From Nonomuraea solani (GTDB taxonomy: Bacteria > Actinomycetota > Actinomycetes > Streptosporangiales > Streptosporangiaceae): a stretch of DNA of 64,000 bases. A model generated the notes under the pieces. That model searched no databases. It was not told the origin of the DNA and saw only the letters and a program-made list of their open reading frames with translations. The stretch spans positions 124,001 through 188,000 of the forward strand of contig NZ_FNVT01000009.1 in NCBI RefSeq assembly GCF_900108335.1, in the 5' to 3' direction. Made by a program: the position numbers and the translations under genes. Positions 22,959-30,486 of this stretch are shown one piece after another. The stretch's first letter is position 1, and each line of letters opens with the position of its first letter.

Positions 22959-23984
22959 ATGGACACCGTTTCGCGCGCCACCGACACCCTTTACTACGAC
23001 CTGCGGCCGGCGGAGCAGGAGCGGATCGAGGACCTCTTGTCGTCCACGATCAGCCGCTACTCCCACCCGGAGTCGCCGGAGTTCCTGCTGGACGCCCCGG
23101 ATGTCGCCGCCGGGCTGCCGGCCGGGCTGACCCGCTTCCTGCGCTCGTTCCGGCTGAACGAGCCCGCGGGGGCCCTGGTCGTGCGGGGGTTCCAGGTCGA
23201 CGACTCCGCCATCGGGCCGACGCCGCCGCACTGGTCGAAGCAGGCCGACCCCGGCTCCACCAGGCGCGAGGAGTTCTTCTTCCTGCTCGTGGCCTCGATC
23301 CTGGGCGAGCCGTTCGGCTGGTCGACGTTGCAGGACGGCAGGCTCGTCCACAACGTCATCCCCATCCGCGGCGAGGAGCACCAGCAGAGCGGCCATGGAA
23401 GCGCCAACCTGCTCGAATGGCACACCGAGGACGGCTTCCACCCCTACCGGTGCGACTACCTGGGCCTGATGGGGCTGCGCAACAACGGCAAGGTGCCCAC
23501 CACCTACGCCAGCGTCGCCACCCTGAATCTGCCGGAGGACGTCCTGCGCACGCTCTCCGAGCCACGTTTCCTGATCCGGCCCGACGACGAGCACCTGCGC
23601 CACGCGCGCCAGGACGTGGCCTCGCCCCACTCGACCGTCCTGCAGATCGGCCACGCGCCGCGCCCCACGGCGATCCTGTTCGGCGGGCCCGATCGGCCGT
23701 ACCTGCGCATCGACCCGTACTTCATGTCGGCGGTGCCGGGCGACGAGCAGGCGGCGGTCGCGCTGGAGCTGGCGACCGAGCAGCTCAACGAGTGCCTGGA
23801 GGACATCGTGGTGAACGCCGGGGAGATCCTGTTCATCGACAACTTCCGGGCGGTGCACGGGCGGCGGCCGTTCCACGCTTCCTACGACGGCGCCGACCGC
23901 TGGTTGAAGAAGAGCATCGTCACCCGGGACCTTCGCCGGTCACGCGGCATCCGCGCCGGCGCCGACTCGCGGGTGCTCTTCTGA
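22959..23984 (+). CDS. VioC/enduracididine-hydroxylase-type Fe(II)/2-oxoglutarate oxygenase
   Basis: Length 341 aa; ATG 22959 follows GGAAGGG by a normal spacing, 34 bp after the NRPS stop. The iron triad is visible: His and Glu in EWHTEDGFHPYRCDYLGL (about 155 and 157) and the distal His in RAVHGRRPF (about 300). That motif context and the length match the clavaminate-synthase-like subgroup that beta-hydroxylates arginine (VioC, OrfP), enduracididine (MppO) and asparagine (AsnO). Predicted role: C3-hydroxylation of arginine or another guanidino or basic amino acid for the peptide. The next gene, which overlaps it by one base, is a guanidine-modifying enzyme, supporting an arginine-derived residue. 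No VioD-like cyclase is visible. Confidence 0.9.
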   Translation: MDTVSRATDTLYYDLRPAEQERIEDLLSSTISRYSHPESPEFLLDAPDVAAGLPAGLTRFLRSFRLNEPAGALVVRGFQVDDSAIGPTPPHWSKQADPGSTRREEFFFLLVASILGEPFGWSTLQDGRLVHNVIPIRGEEHQQSGHGSANLLEWHTEDGFHPYRCDYLGLMGLRNNGKVPTTYASVATLNLPEDVLRTLSEPRFLIRPDDEHLRHARQDVASPHSTVLQIGHAPRPTAILFGGPDRPYLRIDPYFMSAVPGDEQAAVALELATEQLNECLEDIVVNAGEILFIDNFRAVHGRRPFHASYDGADRWLKKSIVTRDLRRSRGIRAGADSRVLF

Positions 23985-24814
23985 TGCCCGGCCCGGCGCA
24001 CCCGCCCAAGAGCTTTTTCCTGTGCAGCCCCGACCACTTCGACGTCACGTTCGAGATCAACCCCTGGATGGCCACCGGACGCCGTCCTGACCGGGACAAG
24101 AGCTGGCTGGAGTGGAACGCGCTGGTGGCCGGGCTGCGCTCGGCCGGCGCGACGGTGCACCATTCCCCCTCGCTGCCCGGGCTGTCGGACATGGTCTTCC
24201 CCACCGACGTGGGCGTCGTGACCGACAGGAGTTTCGTACGGGCCCGCTTCCGGCATCAGGAACGCGGCACGGAGGCCGAGCACGGCGCGGCCTGGCTGCT
24301 GGAGCACGGGTTCGCCGAGATCCCGTGGCCGGACGACCCCGCCCTCTACCTGGAGGGCGGGGACGTGATCCGGTTCGGCGAGGTGCTCCTGTGCGGCACC
24401 GGCCCGCGCACCTCGCCCGCGGCGGCGGAGCACCTGTCCCGCGCCCTCGGCGTCGAGGTGGTGACGGTGCCGATCGCCGACCCGCGCTTCTACCACCTCG
24501 ACATGTCCTTCTGCCCGCTCGACGACCGGCGGGCGCTCTACGCGCCGGACGTCTGGGACGTGGAAGGCCGGCGGGCCGTGGAGAAGCTGGTGCCGGAGCC
24601 TTTGGTCATCAGCGTCGACGAGGCGCTCACCTTCAGCGCCAACTCCGTGGTGGTCGGGCGCACCGTCGTCATGCCCGCCTGCCCGCCGCGGATCAGGACG
24701 GCGCTGGAGGACTGGGGGTTCACGGTCCTGATCTCACCGGTGGAGGAGTTTCTCAAGGCGGGCGGCGGCATTCGCTGCATGGCGCTCGACCTCGACCTGC
24801 TGGGCCGGGCGTAA
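23984..24814 (+). CDS. DDAH/amidinotransferase-superfamily guanidine hydrolase
   Basis: Length 276 aa; ATG shares one base with the preceding TGA (TGATG). Superfamily features are the N-terminal FFLCSPDHFDV followed by INPWM, an acidic loop LEGGDV, the catalytic His in FYHLDMSFCPL, and the nucleophilic Cys in GGGIRCMALDL (about residue 265). The size fits dimethylarginine dimethylaminohydrolase-like enzymes, which convert substituted arginines to citrulline; amidinotransferases are usually longer. Beside a VioC-type hydroxylase it could hydrolyse (hydroxy)arginine to (hydroxy)citrulline, or transfer an amidino group. It is the last gene of the rightward operon. Confidence 0.85.
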   Translation: MPGPAHPPKSFFLCSPDHFDVTFEINPWMATGRRPDRDKSWLEWNALVAGLRSAGATVHHSPSLPGLSDMVFPTDVGVVTDRSFVRARFRHQERGTEAEHGAAWLLEHGFAEIPWPDDPALYLEGGDVIRFGEVLLCGTGPRTSPAAAEHLSRALGVEVVTVPIADPRFYHLDMSFCPLDDRRALYAPDVWDVEGRRAVEKLVPEPLVISVDEALTFSANSVVVGRTVVMPACPPRIRTALEDWGFTVLISPVEEFLKAGGGIRCMALDLDLLGRA

Positions 24815-24905
24815 CCCCACACCAGAGGTTCAACCACTTTGCGCTTACCAAAGTCACCCAGGGTATCGGTCACGCGAGCCGCGAATCGCCGCGATCCACT
24901 ACGCG

Positions 24906-25613
24906 TCAGCGCGCCGTACGCACGACCTTGGTCCCCGTCAGGTGGTCGAGCACCCGGTGCCGATCCCCCCACAGCAGCGGCAGCCAGTCCAGCCAGGCGG
25001 CCGGTCCCAGCACCAGGCTGAGCCGTCGTCCGATGCCGCCGGCCGGGTGGACGCGCAGCCCGGCCTCGGTCACGACGCACAACTTCAGCAGGCGTTTACC
25101 CGGGGTCGTGCCGGTCCAGGCCTCCATCAGCCCCAGGCCGACGATCGACCAGAGCAGGGCGAGCGGCACGCCCACGGTGTAGAGGAGCCCGGCGTAGTCG
25201 TAGACGCCGGATTCGCAGAGCATGGACGGGCCCACGCTCACGCACCCGTCACCGATCTTGACGTACAGGAAGGGCGGGAACGCCAGCGCGAAGCCGCTGC
25301 CCAGGTCGGCGATCCGGACGATGCCCCGCACCAGCAGCGCGAGCGTGACGCCGACGAGCGGCAGGTTGTCGATCACGACCGCGGCCAGCCGCGCTCCGAT
25401 GGGGGCGAGCGGCGCGGATCGTAAGTCGGCGAAGGTGGCCGCCGCCTCTCTCGGGGTGCCGAGCCTGCCCAGGGCCTGGTCCAGCTCGCCCGCCTCGGCC
25501 GCGTCGGACAGGTGCGCGCCGAGCTCCGCCCTCGCCTTGTCCCGGGCCGGACCCAGCAGATGGCGCCCGACCCGCTCGGCGTAGTCGTCGATGATCTCTG
25601 GCTCGTTGCTCAT
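24906..25613 (-). CDS. RDD-family membrane protein with N-terminal cytoplasmic domain
   Basis: Length 235 aa. The first 80 residues form a soluble helical stretch (EIIDDYAERVGRHLLGPA...LGRLGTPREAA) like the HAAS-type domains paired with PadR regulators. Then come an RDD domain with GARLAAVVIDNLPLVGV and TPGKRLLKL and about three membrane spans. The function of RDD proteins is poorly defined (transport or stress). Its ATG overlaps the stop of a PadR remnant (ATGA), so it was once the second gene of a PadR operon. Codon 64 is TTA (25422-25424). Confidence 0.85.
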   Translation of the reverse strand: MSNEPEIIDDYAERVGRHLLGPARDKARAELGAHLSDAAEAGELDQALGRLGTPREAAATFADLRSAPLAPIGARLAAVVIDNLPLVGVTLALLVRGIVRIADLGSGFALAFPPFLYVKIGDGCVSVGPSMLCESGVYDYAGLLYTVGVPLALLWSIVGLGLMEAWTGTTPGKRLLKLCVVTEAGLRVHPAGGIGRRLSLVLGPAAWLDWLPLLWGDRHRVLDHLTGTKVVRTAR

Positions 25614-25720
25614 TCCCGCACCTCACCAAGGGTGTCGAGGAGCTGTCGCATCCCGTCGACCAGGCCGCTCCACTCGGCGCGCAGCATGGCGAGGTACGTG
25701 CGACCCTCCGGAGTGATGAC
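25610..25720 (-). pseudogene. C-terminal remnant of a PadR-family regulator
   Basis: Only about 36 codons remain: VITPEGRTYLAMLRAEWSGL then VDGMRQLLDTLGEVRE and a stop that overlaps the RDD start. TPEGR-x-YL-x-LRAEW is the classic end of PadR winged-helix regulators. An in-frame TAG (25721-25723) lies immediately upstream, so the DNA-binding domain is gone. Such regulators normally control the adjacent HAAS/RDD gene. Confidence 0.7.
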
Positions 25721-26201
25721 CTAACCCCACTCCTCCTGCGGGGCCGGCGACCAGGCCGCGTCATCGTCCACGGGATCCGGGTACGTGGGATTGCTCTCGT
25801 AGAACGTCCGCCTGCGATCCGGTCGCAATCAACGGTCGCCGCTGCCCTCGGCTTGGGCTGGGCCGCCTCGGTGCGCCCGGCCACCGCCAGAAGCGACGGC
25901 ATCAGCGTGATCCACAGCACGCCCGCACCCGCTTCCGCGATCTCATGACCGACTTCATTTCCCTGGTATCAAAGGCGGCGCGTCGAGGGTGTGGCCGGCA
26001 GTGGACTGGAGCGGCTGGGCCGGTGGCGGATCGTTCGCCCACATGTGCCATCGGTCCACATCCGCCAGAGCACGTCGAACCGCCTCACCGCAGGCCCCCG
26101 ACCCGTCCGATCGGTCGGCGCCGCCCCGCCTTCGATGACGGTGCTGGTGAACGCCGGCGCGATGCCCGCCAGGGGTACCGAAGCCCGTGGCGGGCTCCGG
26201 T
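25721..26201. other. Stretch with gene fragments, no intact gene
   Basis: On the minus strand a short frame ending at 25721 reads RTFYESNPTYPDPVDDDA then AWSPAPQEEWG, which looks like the C-terminal tail of a lost protein in the same frame as the PadR remnant. From there to 26201 I see no frame with sustained coding bias, no RNA gene and no repeat. The region looks like decayed DNA. Confidence 0.4.
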
Positions 26202-26279
26202 TCAGGCCGGGATGAGGTCGGACATGATGGGCAGGACCCTCTGGCCGTCCGGGGTGAAACGGCCGGTGATCATGGACAT
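26202..26279 (-). CDS. Short 25-aa frame downstream of the esterase, unrecognised
   Basis: ATG 26279 to a stop at 26202 encodes MSMITGRFTPDGQRVLPIMS followed by DLIPA. It starts 15 bp after the esterase stop, in the same direction. It may be the 5' stub of a gene whose remainder was lost. No family could be assigned, and it may not be functional. Confidence 0.3.
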   Translation of the reverse strand: MSMITGRFTPDGQRVLPIMSDLIPA

Positions 26280-26293
26280 TCCCTTCGTAAGGC

Positions 26294-27244
26294 TCACAGG
26301 GAGGCGAGGGCGCGGACGCGGTCGGCGATGACGCGGCGGGCGATGTCGGTGGTGAAGGCGAGGCCGTCGAACTCGTGCGGAACGCCCGGATGGAGGTGGA
26401 ACTCGACCGGGACGCCGGCCTGGCCGAGGCGCAGGGCGTAGGTGAGGTCCTCGTCGCGGAAGATGTCGAGCTGGCCGACTTCGATGTAGGCCGGCGGCAG
26501 GCCCGAGGGGTCGGCGACGCGGGCGGGCGCGGCGTAGGCGGGCGTGTCGGGGCCGCCAGCGGCCTCGCCCAGGAGCGCCTGCCAGCCGGTCGCGTTGTCG
26601 TCCCACGACCACAGGACGAACGGCGCGATCTCCGGGTCGGGGGTGAGGGTGCGGTCGTCGAGCATCGGCATGACGAGGATCTGCTTGGCGATGGCCGGGC
26701 CGTTGCGGTCGCGGGCCAGGATCGACACGGCGGCGGCCAGGCCACCGCCGGCGCTGTCGCCGAACACGCCGATGCGGGCGGGGTCGACGCCAAGCTCGGC
26801 GGCGTGTTCGTGCAGCCAGACCAGACCGGCGTAGGCGTCCTCGACCGGGGTCGGGTGGGGGTGTTCGGGGGCGCGCCGGTAGTCGACCGACAGGATCGGG
26901 GTGCCGCTCGCCGACACGTAGCGGGAGACCGTCCCGTCGAACAGGCCGACGTTTCCGAGGATCATGCCGCCGCCGTGGAAGAAGACGGCCGCCGGGCCCG
27001 GCTCGGCGCCGAGCTTGGTGTACCAGCGCAACAGGATCGTCGCGCCGTCGGCGGTGGTCAGGTGGTGGTCGGTGGTCTTGACGTCGTCCGGGGTCGGCCG
27101 GGCGGTGTCGGCGTGGCCGATGAGCCCTTCCACCGCGACCCGGCGGGCGGCGACGTCGCCGACCGGCGGCGGTGTGCTGCCGGCCATCGCGGCGACGATC
27201 GGGGCAAGGGCTTCGGCGACCTGGGGGTCCAGGGTGAAGGACAT
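26294..27244 (-). CDS. Alpha/beta hydrolase of the hormone-sensitive-lipase family
   Basis: Length 316 aa, ATG 27244 preceded by AAGGAG at 7 bp. The HSL hallmarks are present: oxyanion motif FFHGGGM, nucleophile elbow GDSAGGG, the acid in LDIFRDED and the catalytic His in VPHEFDG. No signal peptide is seen, so it is a cytoplasmic esterase for small esters. It lies 22 bp downstream of the quinone-oxidoreductase-like gene and shares its palindrome-rich promoter. Confidence 0.93.
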   Translation of the reverse strand: MSFTLDPQVAEALAPIVAAMAGSTPPPVGDVAARRVAVEGLIGHADTARPTPDDVKTTDHHLTTADGATILLRWYTKLGAEPGPAAVFFHGGGMILGNVGLFDGTVSRYVSASGTPILSVDYRRAPEHPHPTPVEDAYAGLVWLHEHAAELGVDPARIGVFGDSAGGGLAAAVSILARDRNGPAIAKQILVMPMLDDRTLTPDPEIAPFVLWSWDDNATGWQALLGEAAGGPDTPAYAAPARVADPSGLPPAYIEVGQLDIFRDEDLTYALRLGQAGVPVEFHLHPGVPHEFDGLAFTTDIARRVIADRVRALASL

Positions 27245-27266
27245 GATGAGTCTCCTTGTGAGGGGG

Positions 27267-28199
27267 TCAGGCGGGGATGAGGACGGTCTTGCCGGCCAGG
27301 CGGCCGGTGACGGCCTCGTCGTGTACGGCGGCCAGGTCGGCCAGGGGGCGGCGGGCGGCGACGTCGATCTTCAGGTCACCGGCGTCGACGCGGGCGACGA
27401 GCCCGGCCAATTGGGCGGCGTCGCTGCGGGCGAACACCCGCACGGTCCGCACGGCCCGGCCGGTGTCGTCCGGCGCGGGGGTGGTGGTGCTGACGAACAC
27501 CCCGCCGTCGGCCACGAGGCCGGCCAGCGCCGCGGTCTCATCCGGCGTGGTGGCCACCAGGTTGAGGACGACGTCGAACCGCCGGCCGGCCGCCTCGGTG
27601 ACGGGCGCGGCGGTGTAGTCGATGATCTCGCCGGCGCCGTGACCGCGTACCCGATCGGCGCTGCGGGCACTGGCGGTGGCGGTGACGACGGCCCCGGCCC
27701 GTGCGGCGAGTTGCACGGCGTACCCACCGACCGCGCCGCCCGCCCCGTTGACCAGGACGCTCTGCCCGGCCCGCAGGCCGGCGTGCTCGAACAGCGCCTG
27801 CCAGGCCGTCAGGCCGGTCGCGGGCAGCGCGGCGGCGTCGGCCAGATCCACGGTCCTGGGCGCGGCGGCCAGGATCTCGGCGGGGACGGCGACGTAGCCG
27901 GCGGCCGCGCCGTCGGCGGTCATCGGCAGGAAGGCCACGACCGTGTCTCCCGCCGACCAGCCGGTCACGCCGTCGCCGAGGCCGGCGACGGTCCCGGCCA
28001 CGTCGATGCCCGGCACGTGCGGCAGGGTCAGCGGGAACACCTCCTGGAGATGGCCGGCGCGGATCGCGACGTCGACCGGGTTGAACGAGGTGCCGGCCAC
28101 CTTCACCAGCACCTGCCCCGCCGCCGGCACCGGGCGGGCAACCTCCTCGTGGACCAGGACGTCGCTGTCGCCGTAGCGGTGGAACCTGACCGCCTTCAT
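27267..28199 (-). CDS. NADP-dependent quinone-oxidoreductase-like MDR protein
   Basis: Length 310 aa, ATG 28199 with GAAGGAGA upstream. It has the GroES-like N-terminal fold (FNPVDVAIRAGHL, HVPGIDVAGTV) and the nucleotide-binding glycine motif VNGAGGAVGGYAVQLAA, without the Cys ligands of zinc alcohol dehydrogenases. Members reduce quinones or enals with NADPH. It is the first gene of a two-gene operon with the esterase, and three related palindromes plus a CRP-like palindrome lie just upstream, implying tight repression or induction. Confidence 0.92.
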   Translation of the reverse strand: MKAVRFHRYGDSDVLVHEEVARPVPAAGQVLVKVAGTSFNPVDVAIRAGHLQEVFPLTLPHVPGIDVAGTVAGLGDGVTGWSAGDTVVAFLPMTADGAAAGYVAVPAEILAAAPRTVDLADAAALPATGLTAWQALFEHAGLRAGQSVLVNGAGGAVGGYAVQLAARAGAVVTATASARSADRVRGHGAGEIIDYTAAPVTEAAGRRFDVVLNLVATTPDETAALAGLVADGGVFVSTTTPAPDDTGRAVRTVRVFARSDAAQLAGLVARVDAGDLKIDVAARRPLADLAAVHDEAVTGRLAGKTVLIPA

Positions 28200-28222
28200 C
28201 GTCTGTCTCCTTCAGCTCATGC

Positions 28223-28238
28223 GCTTCGAATTCGAAGC
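28223..28238. promoter_or_regulatory. Operator palindrome 1 (GCTTCGAATTCGAAGC)
   Basis: A perfect 16-bp palindrome 24 bp upstream of ATG 28199. It shares the core GCTTCGA-n-TCGAAGC with two further sites at 28253 and 28302, so all three probably bind the same dimeric regulator. Confidence 0.7.
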
Positions 28239-28252
28239 ATGCTGACAGTAAC

Positions 28253-28272
28253 TTGCTTCGAGTTCAAAGCAA
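28253..28272. promoter_or_regulatory. Operator palindrome 2 (TTGCTTCGAGTTCAAAGCAA)
   Basis: A 20-bp inverted repeat with one mismatched base pair between arms, second member of the TTGCTTCGA family upstream of the oxidoreductase-esterase operon. Centre-to-centre distance to site 1 is about 32 bp, roughly three helical turns. Confidence 0.7.
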
Positions 28273-28285
28273 TACCGCTCCACCG

Positions 28286-28301
28286 TGTGACGTTCGTCAC
28301 A
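28286..28301. promoter_or_regulatory. CRP/FNR-type palindrome (TGTGACGTTCGTCACA)
   Basis: A perfect inverted repeat matching the CRP-family consensus TGTGA-N6-TCACA. It lies between operators 2 and 3 and abuts operator 3. Actinobacterial CRP homologues recognise this type of site, so cyclic-nucleotide or related input is possible. Confidence 0.6.
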
Positions 28302-28321
28302 TTGCTTCGAACTCGAAGCAA
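28302..28321. promoter_or_regulatory. Operator palindrome 3 (TTGCTTCGAACTCGAAGCAA)
   Basis: A 20-bp palindrome with perfect 9-bp arms, best copy of the TTGCTTCGA family. It lies between the oxidoreductase promoter and the truncated AraC gene, and its first base directly follows the CRP-like palindrome. Confidence 0.7.
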
Positions 28322-28400
28322 GTGCCGTCAAACCGCGCAGGTCCGGGGCTGTCGTGCGATGACGGACGTCTACGACACGACGGTGCGATCGGCGCCGGGC

Positions 28401-28679
28401 TCAAGATCGGAGACGGGTCTGGGCTCGGTAACGGCCGGGAGGTCGGCCGTGGGCGCGGCTGAAGGTGCGGGCGAACGCGAACTCCGACTCATAGCCGACG
28501 CGGCCGGCGATGACCGACAGCGGTTCGGTGCCTTCCTTCAGGAGGATCGCGGCGGTGATCATGCGCCAGCGGGTCAGGTACGCCAGCGGCGGCTCGCCCG
28601 CCAGGGTGGCGAAGCGGCGGGCGAAGGCGGCCCGGGACAGCCCGACCTCGGCGGCGAGCCGCGCCACGGTCCAGCGCTG
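28401..28679 (-). pseudogene. AraC-family regulator, only the C-terminal DNA-binding domain left
   Basis: The frame begins QRWTVARLAAEVGLSRAAFA and continues through the second helix-turn-helix (VGYESEFAFARTFSRAHGRPPGRYR), ending at 28401. This is the C-terminal AraC/XylS domain; the N-terminal sensor domain is missing. Homology stops at about 28680, exactly where an MFS gene on the other strand also loses its 5' part. An internal GTG at 28667 could still produce an 88-aa HTH fragment. Confidence 0.8.
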
Positions 28680-28681
28680 CC

Positions 28682-29680
28682 TCGCTGGCCCTGACCGTCG
28701 GCGCCTACCCGCCCGCCGAGCGCGGCAGGGCCGTCGCCGCCTGGACGGCCGCCACCGGGGCCGCCGGCGTGGTCGGCAACGTGGGGGGCGGGCTCGTCAT
28801 GCAGTATCTGCCGTGGCGGGCGCTCTTCGGGGTGCCGGTGCTACTGGCCGCCGTGCTCGCGGTGCTGGTGGCCGTCATGGTGCCCCGCGCGCCGCGCCAC
28901 CCCGCCGGTCTGGACCCGGCCGGTACGGCGCTGCTCACGGCCGCGTCGCTGGCGCTGCTCACCGGCATCATCGAAGGGCCCGAGGTCGGGTGGGGAAGCA
29001 CGCTGGTGCTGACGTCATTCGTGCTGGCGGCCGTGCTGTTCGCGGTCTTCGTCGGCCACCAGCTCCGCTCGCCGGCGCCGCTGCTCGACCCCCGGCTGTT
29101 CGCGGTGGCCCGGCTGCGGGCCGGGACGCTGGGCGTGGCGGTGGCCTTCTTCGGGCTGTTCGCGCTGTTCTTCGTCAACGCCCGCTTCCTGCAGGAGGTC
29201 AAGGGGTTCTCGCCACTGCTGGCCGGGGTGGCCATCCTGCCGCTCGTGATCCCCATGATCGTGGCGTCGCGGCTGTCCGGCCGCCTGCCGGTGCGTCCCG
29301 CCGTCACCGCCGGGCTGGCGGGGGTCGTGGGCGGGCTCGTCCTGATGTCGTTCGCGGACGCGGCCATGCCCTACCCCCTGTACGCCGCCGGGCTCGTCGT
29401 CATAGGGTCCGCCGTGGGGTTGTGCCTGCCGGTGCTCTCACACGAGATCATGGCCGCGCTGCCACGCGAGCGCGCCGGCCTCGGCTCCGGGCTCAACAGC
29501 GCCACCCGCGAGCTCGGCAGCGCGATCGGCGTCGCCGTCATGGGCACGGTCATGACCACCGGCGGCCTGGCCGCCGGATACCGGGTCGTGGCGGCCGTGG
29601 TGCTGGCCGGCGCGCTGCCGGTCGTCTGGTGGCTCAGAGCAGGCGCGGGATGGCACCCACCACTTCCGGGTGGCCGGTGA
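28682..29680 (+). pseudogene. DHA2-type MFS transporter, 5' end deleted
   Basis: From 28682 the frame reads SLALTVGAYPPAERGRAVAA and continues with about ten hydrophobic segments to the stop at 29680. This matches drug:H+ antiporter-2 transporters from roughly their fourth helix on; the first 100-120 residues, with start codon and signature motif A, are missing. An internal ATG at 28769 could give a 303-aa product lacking the N-terminal helices, unlikely to transport. The break coincides with that of the divergent AraC fragment. Confidence 0.8.
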
Positions 29681-29948
29681 GCCGTCACGCGGGTGCGGTG
29701 GCATGAACGTCCCGCTCGAACGCCAAGAGACACGTCGGCCGCCGTGATCACGCCCGCCGAACTCATCCGGTTCTTCCACCGCATGAATGACCATGCCGTA
29801 TTTGGCCAACTCCCAGGCGTGCACCGCCGCATCGGCCACATCGCTCCCTTGCCGGCAGGTGTCCGGATGTGGACACGCGATGTTCGTGAACCAGGAGCGG
29901 GCCTGGAACGTCCCAACTCGCGGCCGCCCCACCGTCAGGAGCACACAG
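29681..29948. other. Intergenic stretch, nothing firm
   Basis: No gene with coding bias could be supported. A minus-strand frame containing ACPHPDTCRQGSDVADAAVH has some protein-like character, but it has no clear start and would overlap the MFS 3' end. An AGGAG site for the next gene lies at 29937-29941. Confidence 0.4.
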
Positions 29949-30305
29949 ATGGGCTATCCGCACCAGCCGCAGGACCCGTACCAGCAGTACGGGCAGTCAG
30001 GCCCGCAGCTTCCGCAGCCGTACGGCTACCAGCCGCAGCCGTACAGCCGGCCATACGTCCCGATGCCGACGGGGCCGTACTACGGGCCGATCCAGTACGC
30101 AACGGTGAAGGAGTTCAACCCGGTCGCGGCGGTCGTTCACGTGCTGCTGTGGATATTCATCCACTCGTGGCTCTGCCTGTTCACGCTCGGGTTGTGGCTG
30201 CTCGTCGCCATCCCCGTGTCGTTCCTTGGGTGGCGAGTGACCCGGAGATTCCCGGTACAGCAGGTGCACCACCAGCAGCCGCTCAACCCGCCGCACTACG
30301 GCTGA
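29949..30305 (+). CDS. Small Pro/Gln/Tyr-rich membrane protein
   Basis: Length 118 aa, ATG 29949 with AGGAG 7 bp upstream. Residues 1-50 are a low-complexity P/Q/Y/G tail (PHQPQDPYQQYGQSGPQLPQ); residues about 58-95 form one long or two short membrane spans (VVHVLLWIFIHSWLCLFTLG then LWLLVAIPVSFLGW), followed by a basic tail. Similar architectures are common in actinobacteria and have no assigned function. No operon partner is evident. Confidence 0.75.
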   Translation: MGYPHQPQDPYQQYGQSGPQLPQPYGYQPQPYSRPYVPMPTGPYYGPIQYATVKEFNPVAAVVHVLLWIFIHSWLCLFTLGLWLLVAIPVSFLGWRVTRRFPVQQVHHQQPLNPPHYG

Positions 30306-30486
30306 GCCGCAGGGGGACGGTCTCGATCCCCATCCACTCGGCCGGGTCGGGTTGGGCCACTGCCCATGAGCCGGGTGGCCCTCCAGGCCGACGACGTCGA
30401 GCCGGTGCCCTACGATGCGCTCGCCGTTCGGCAGCACCTCGGCCGCGTCCAGGGCGGCTGCGACCATCTCACCTCTTCGAGAGGCT
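30306..30486. other. Possible gene fragment downstream of the LanC-like gene
   Basis: On the minus strand from about 30464 a biased frame reads MVAAALDAAEVLPNGERIVG then HRLDVVGLEGHPAHG, and after a frame change AEWMGIETVPLRLSR. This suggests a decayed gene I cannot name. A short hairpin CCTCT-TCG-AGAGG lies near 30471-30483, between it and the LanC-like stop. Confidence 0.35.

Noticed and set aside
29438..29944. Minus-strand frame between the MFS remnant and the small membrane protein
   Set aside because: Part of it looks protein-like, but it overlaps the MFS coding sequence, lacks a good start and matches no family I recognise.
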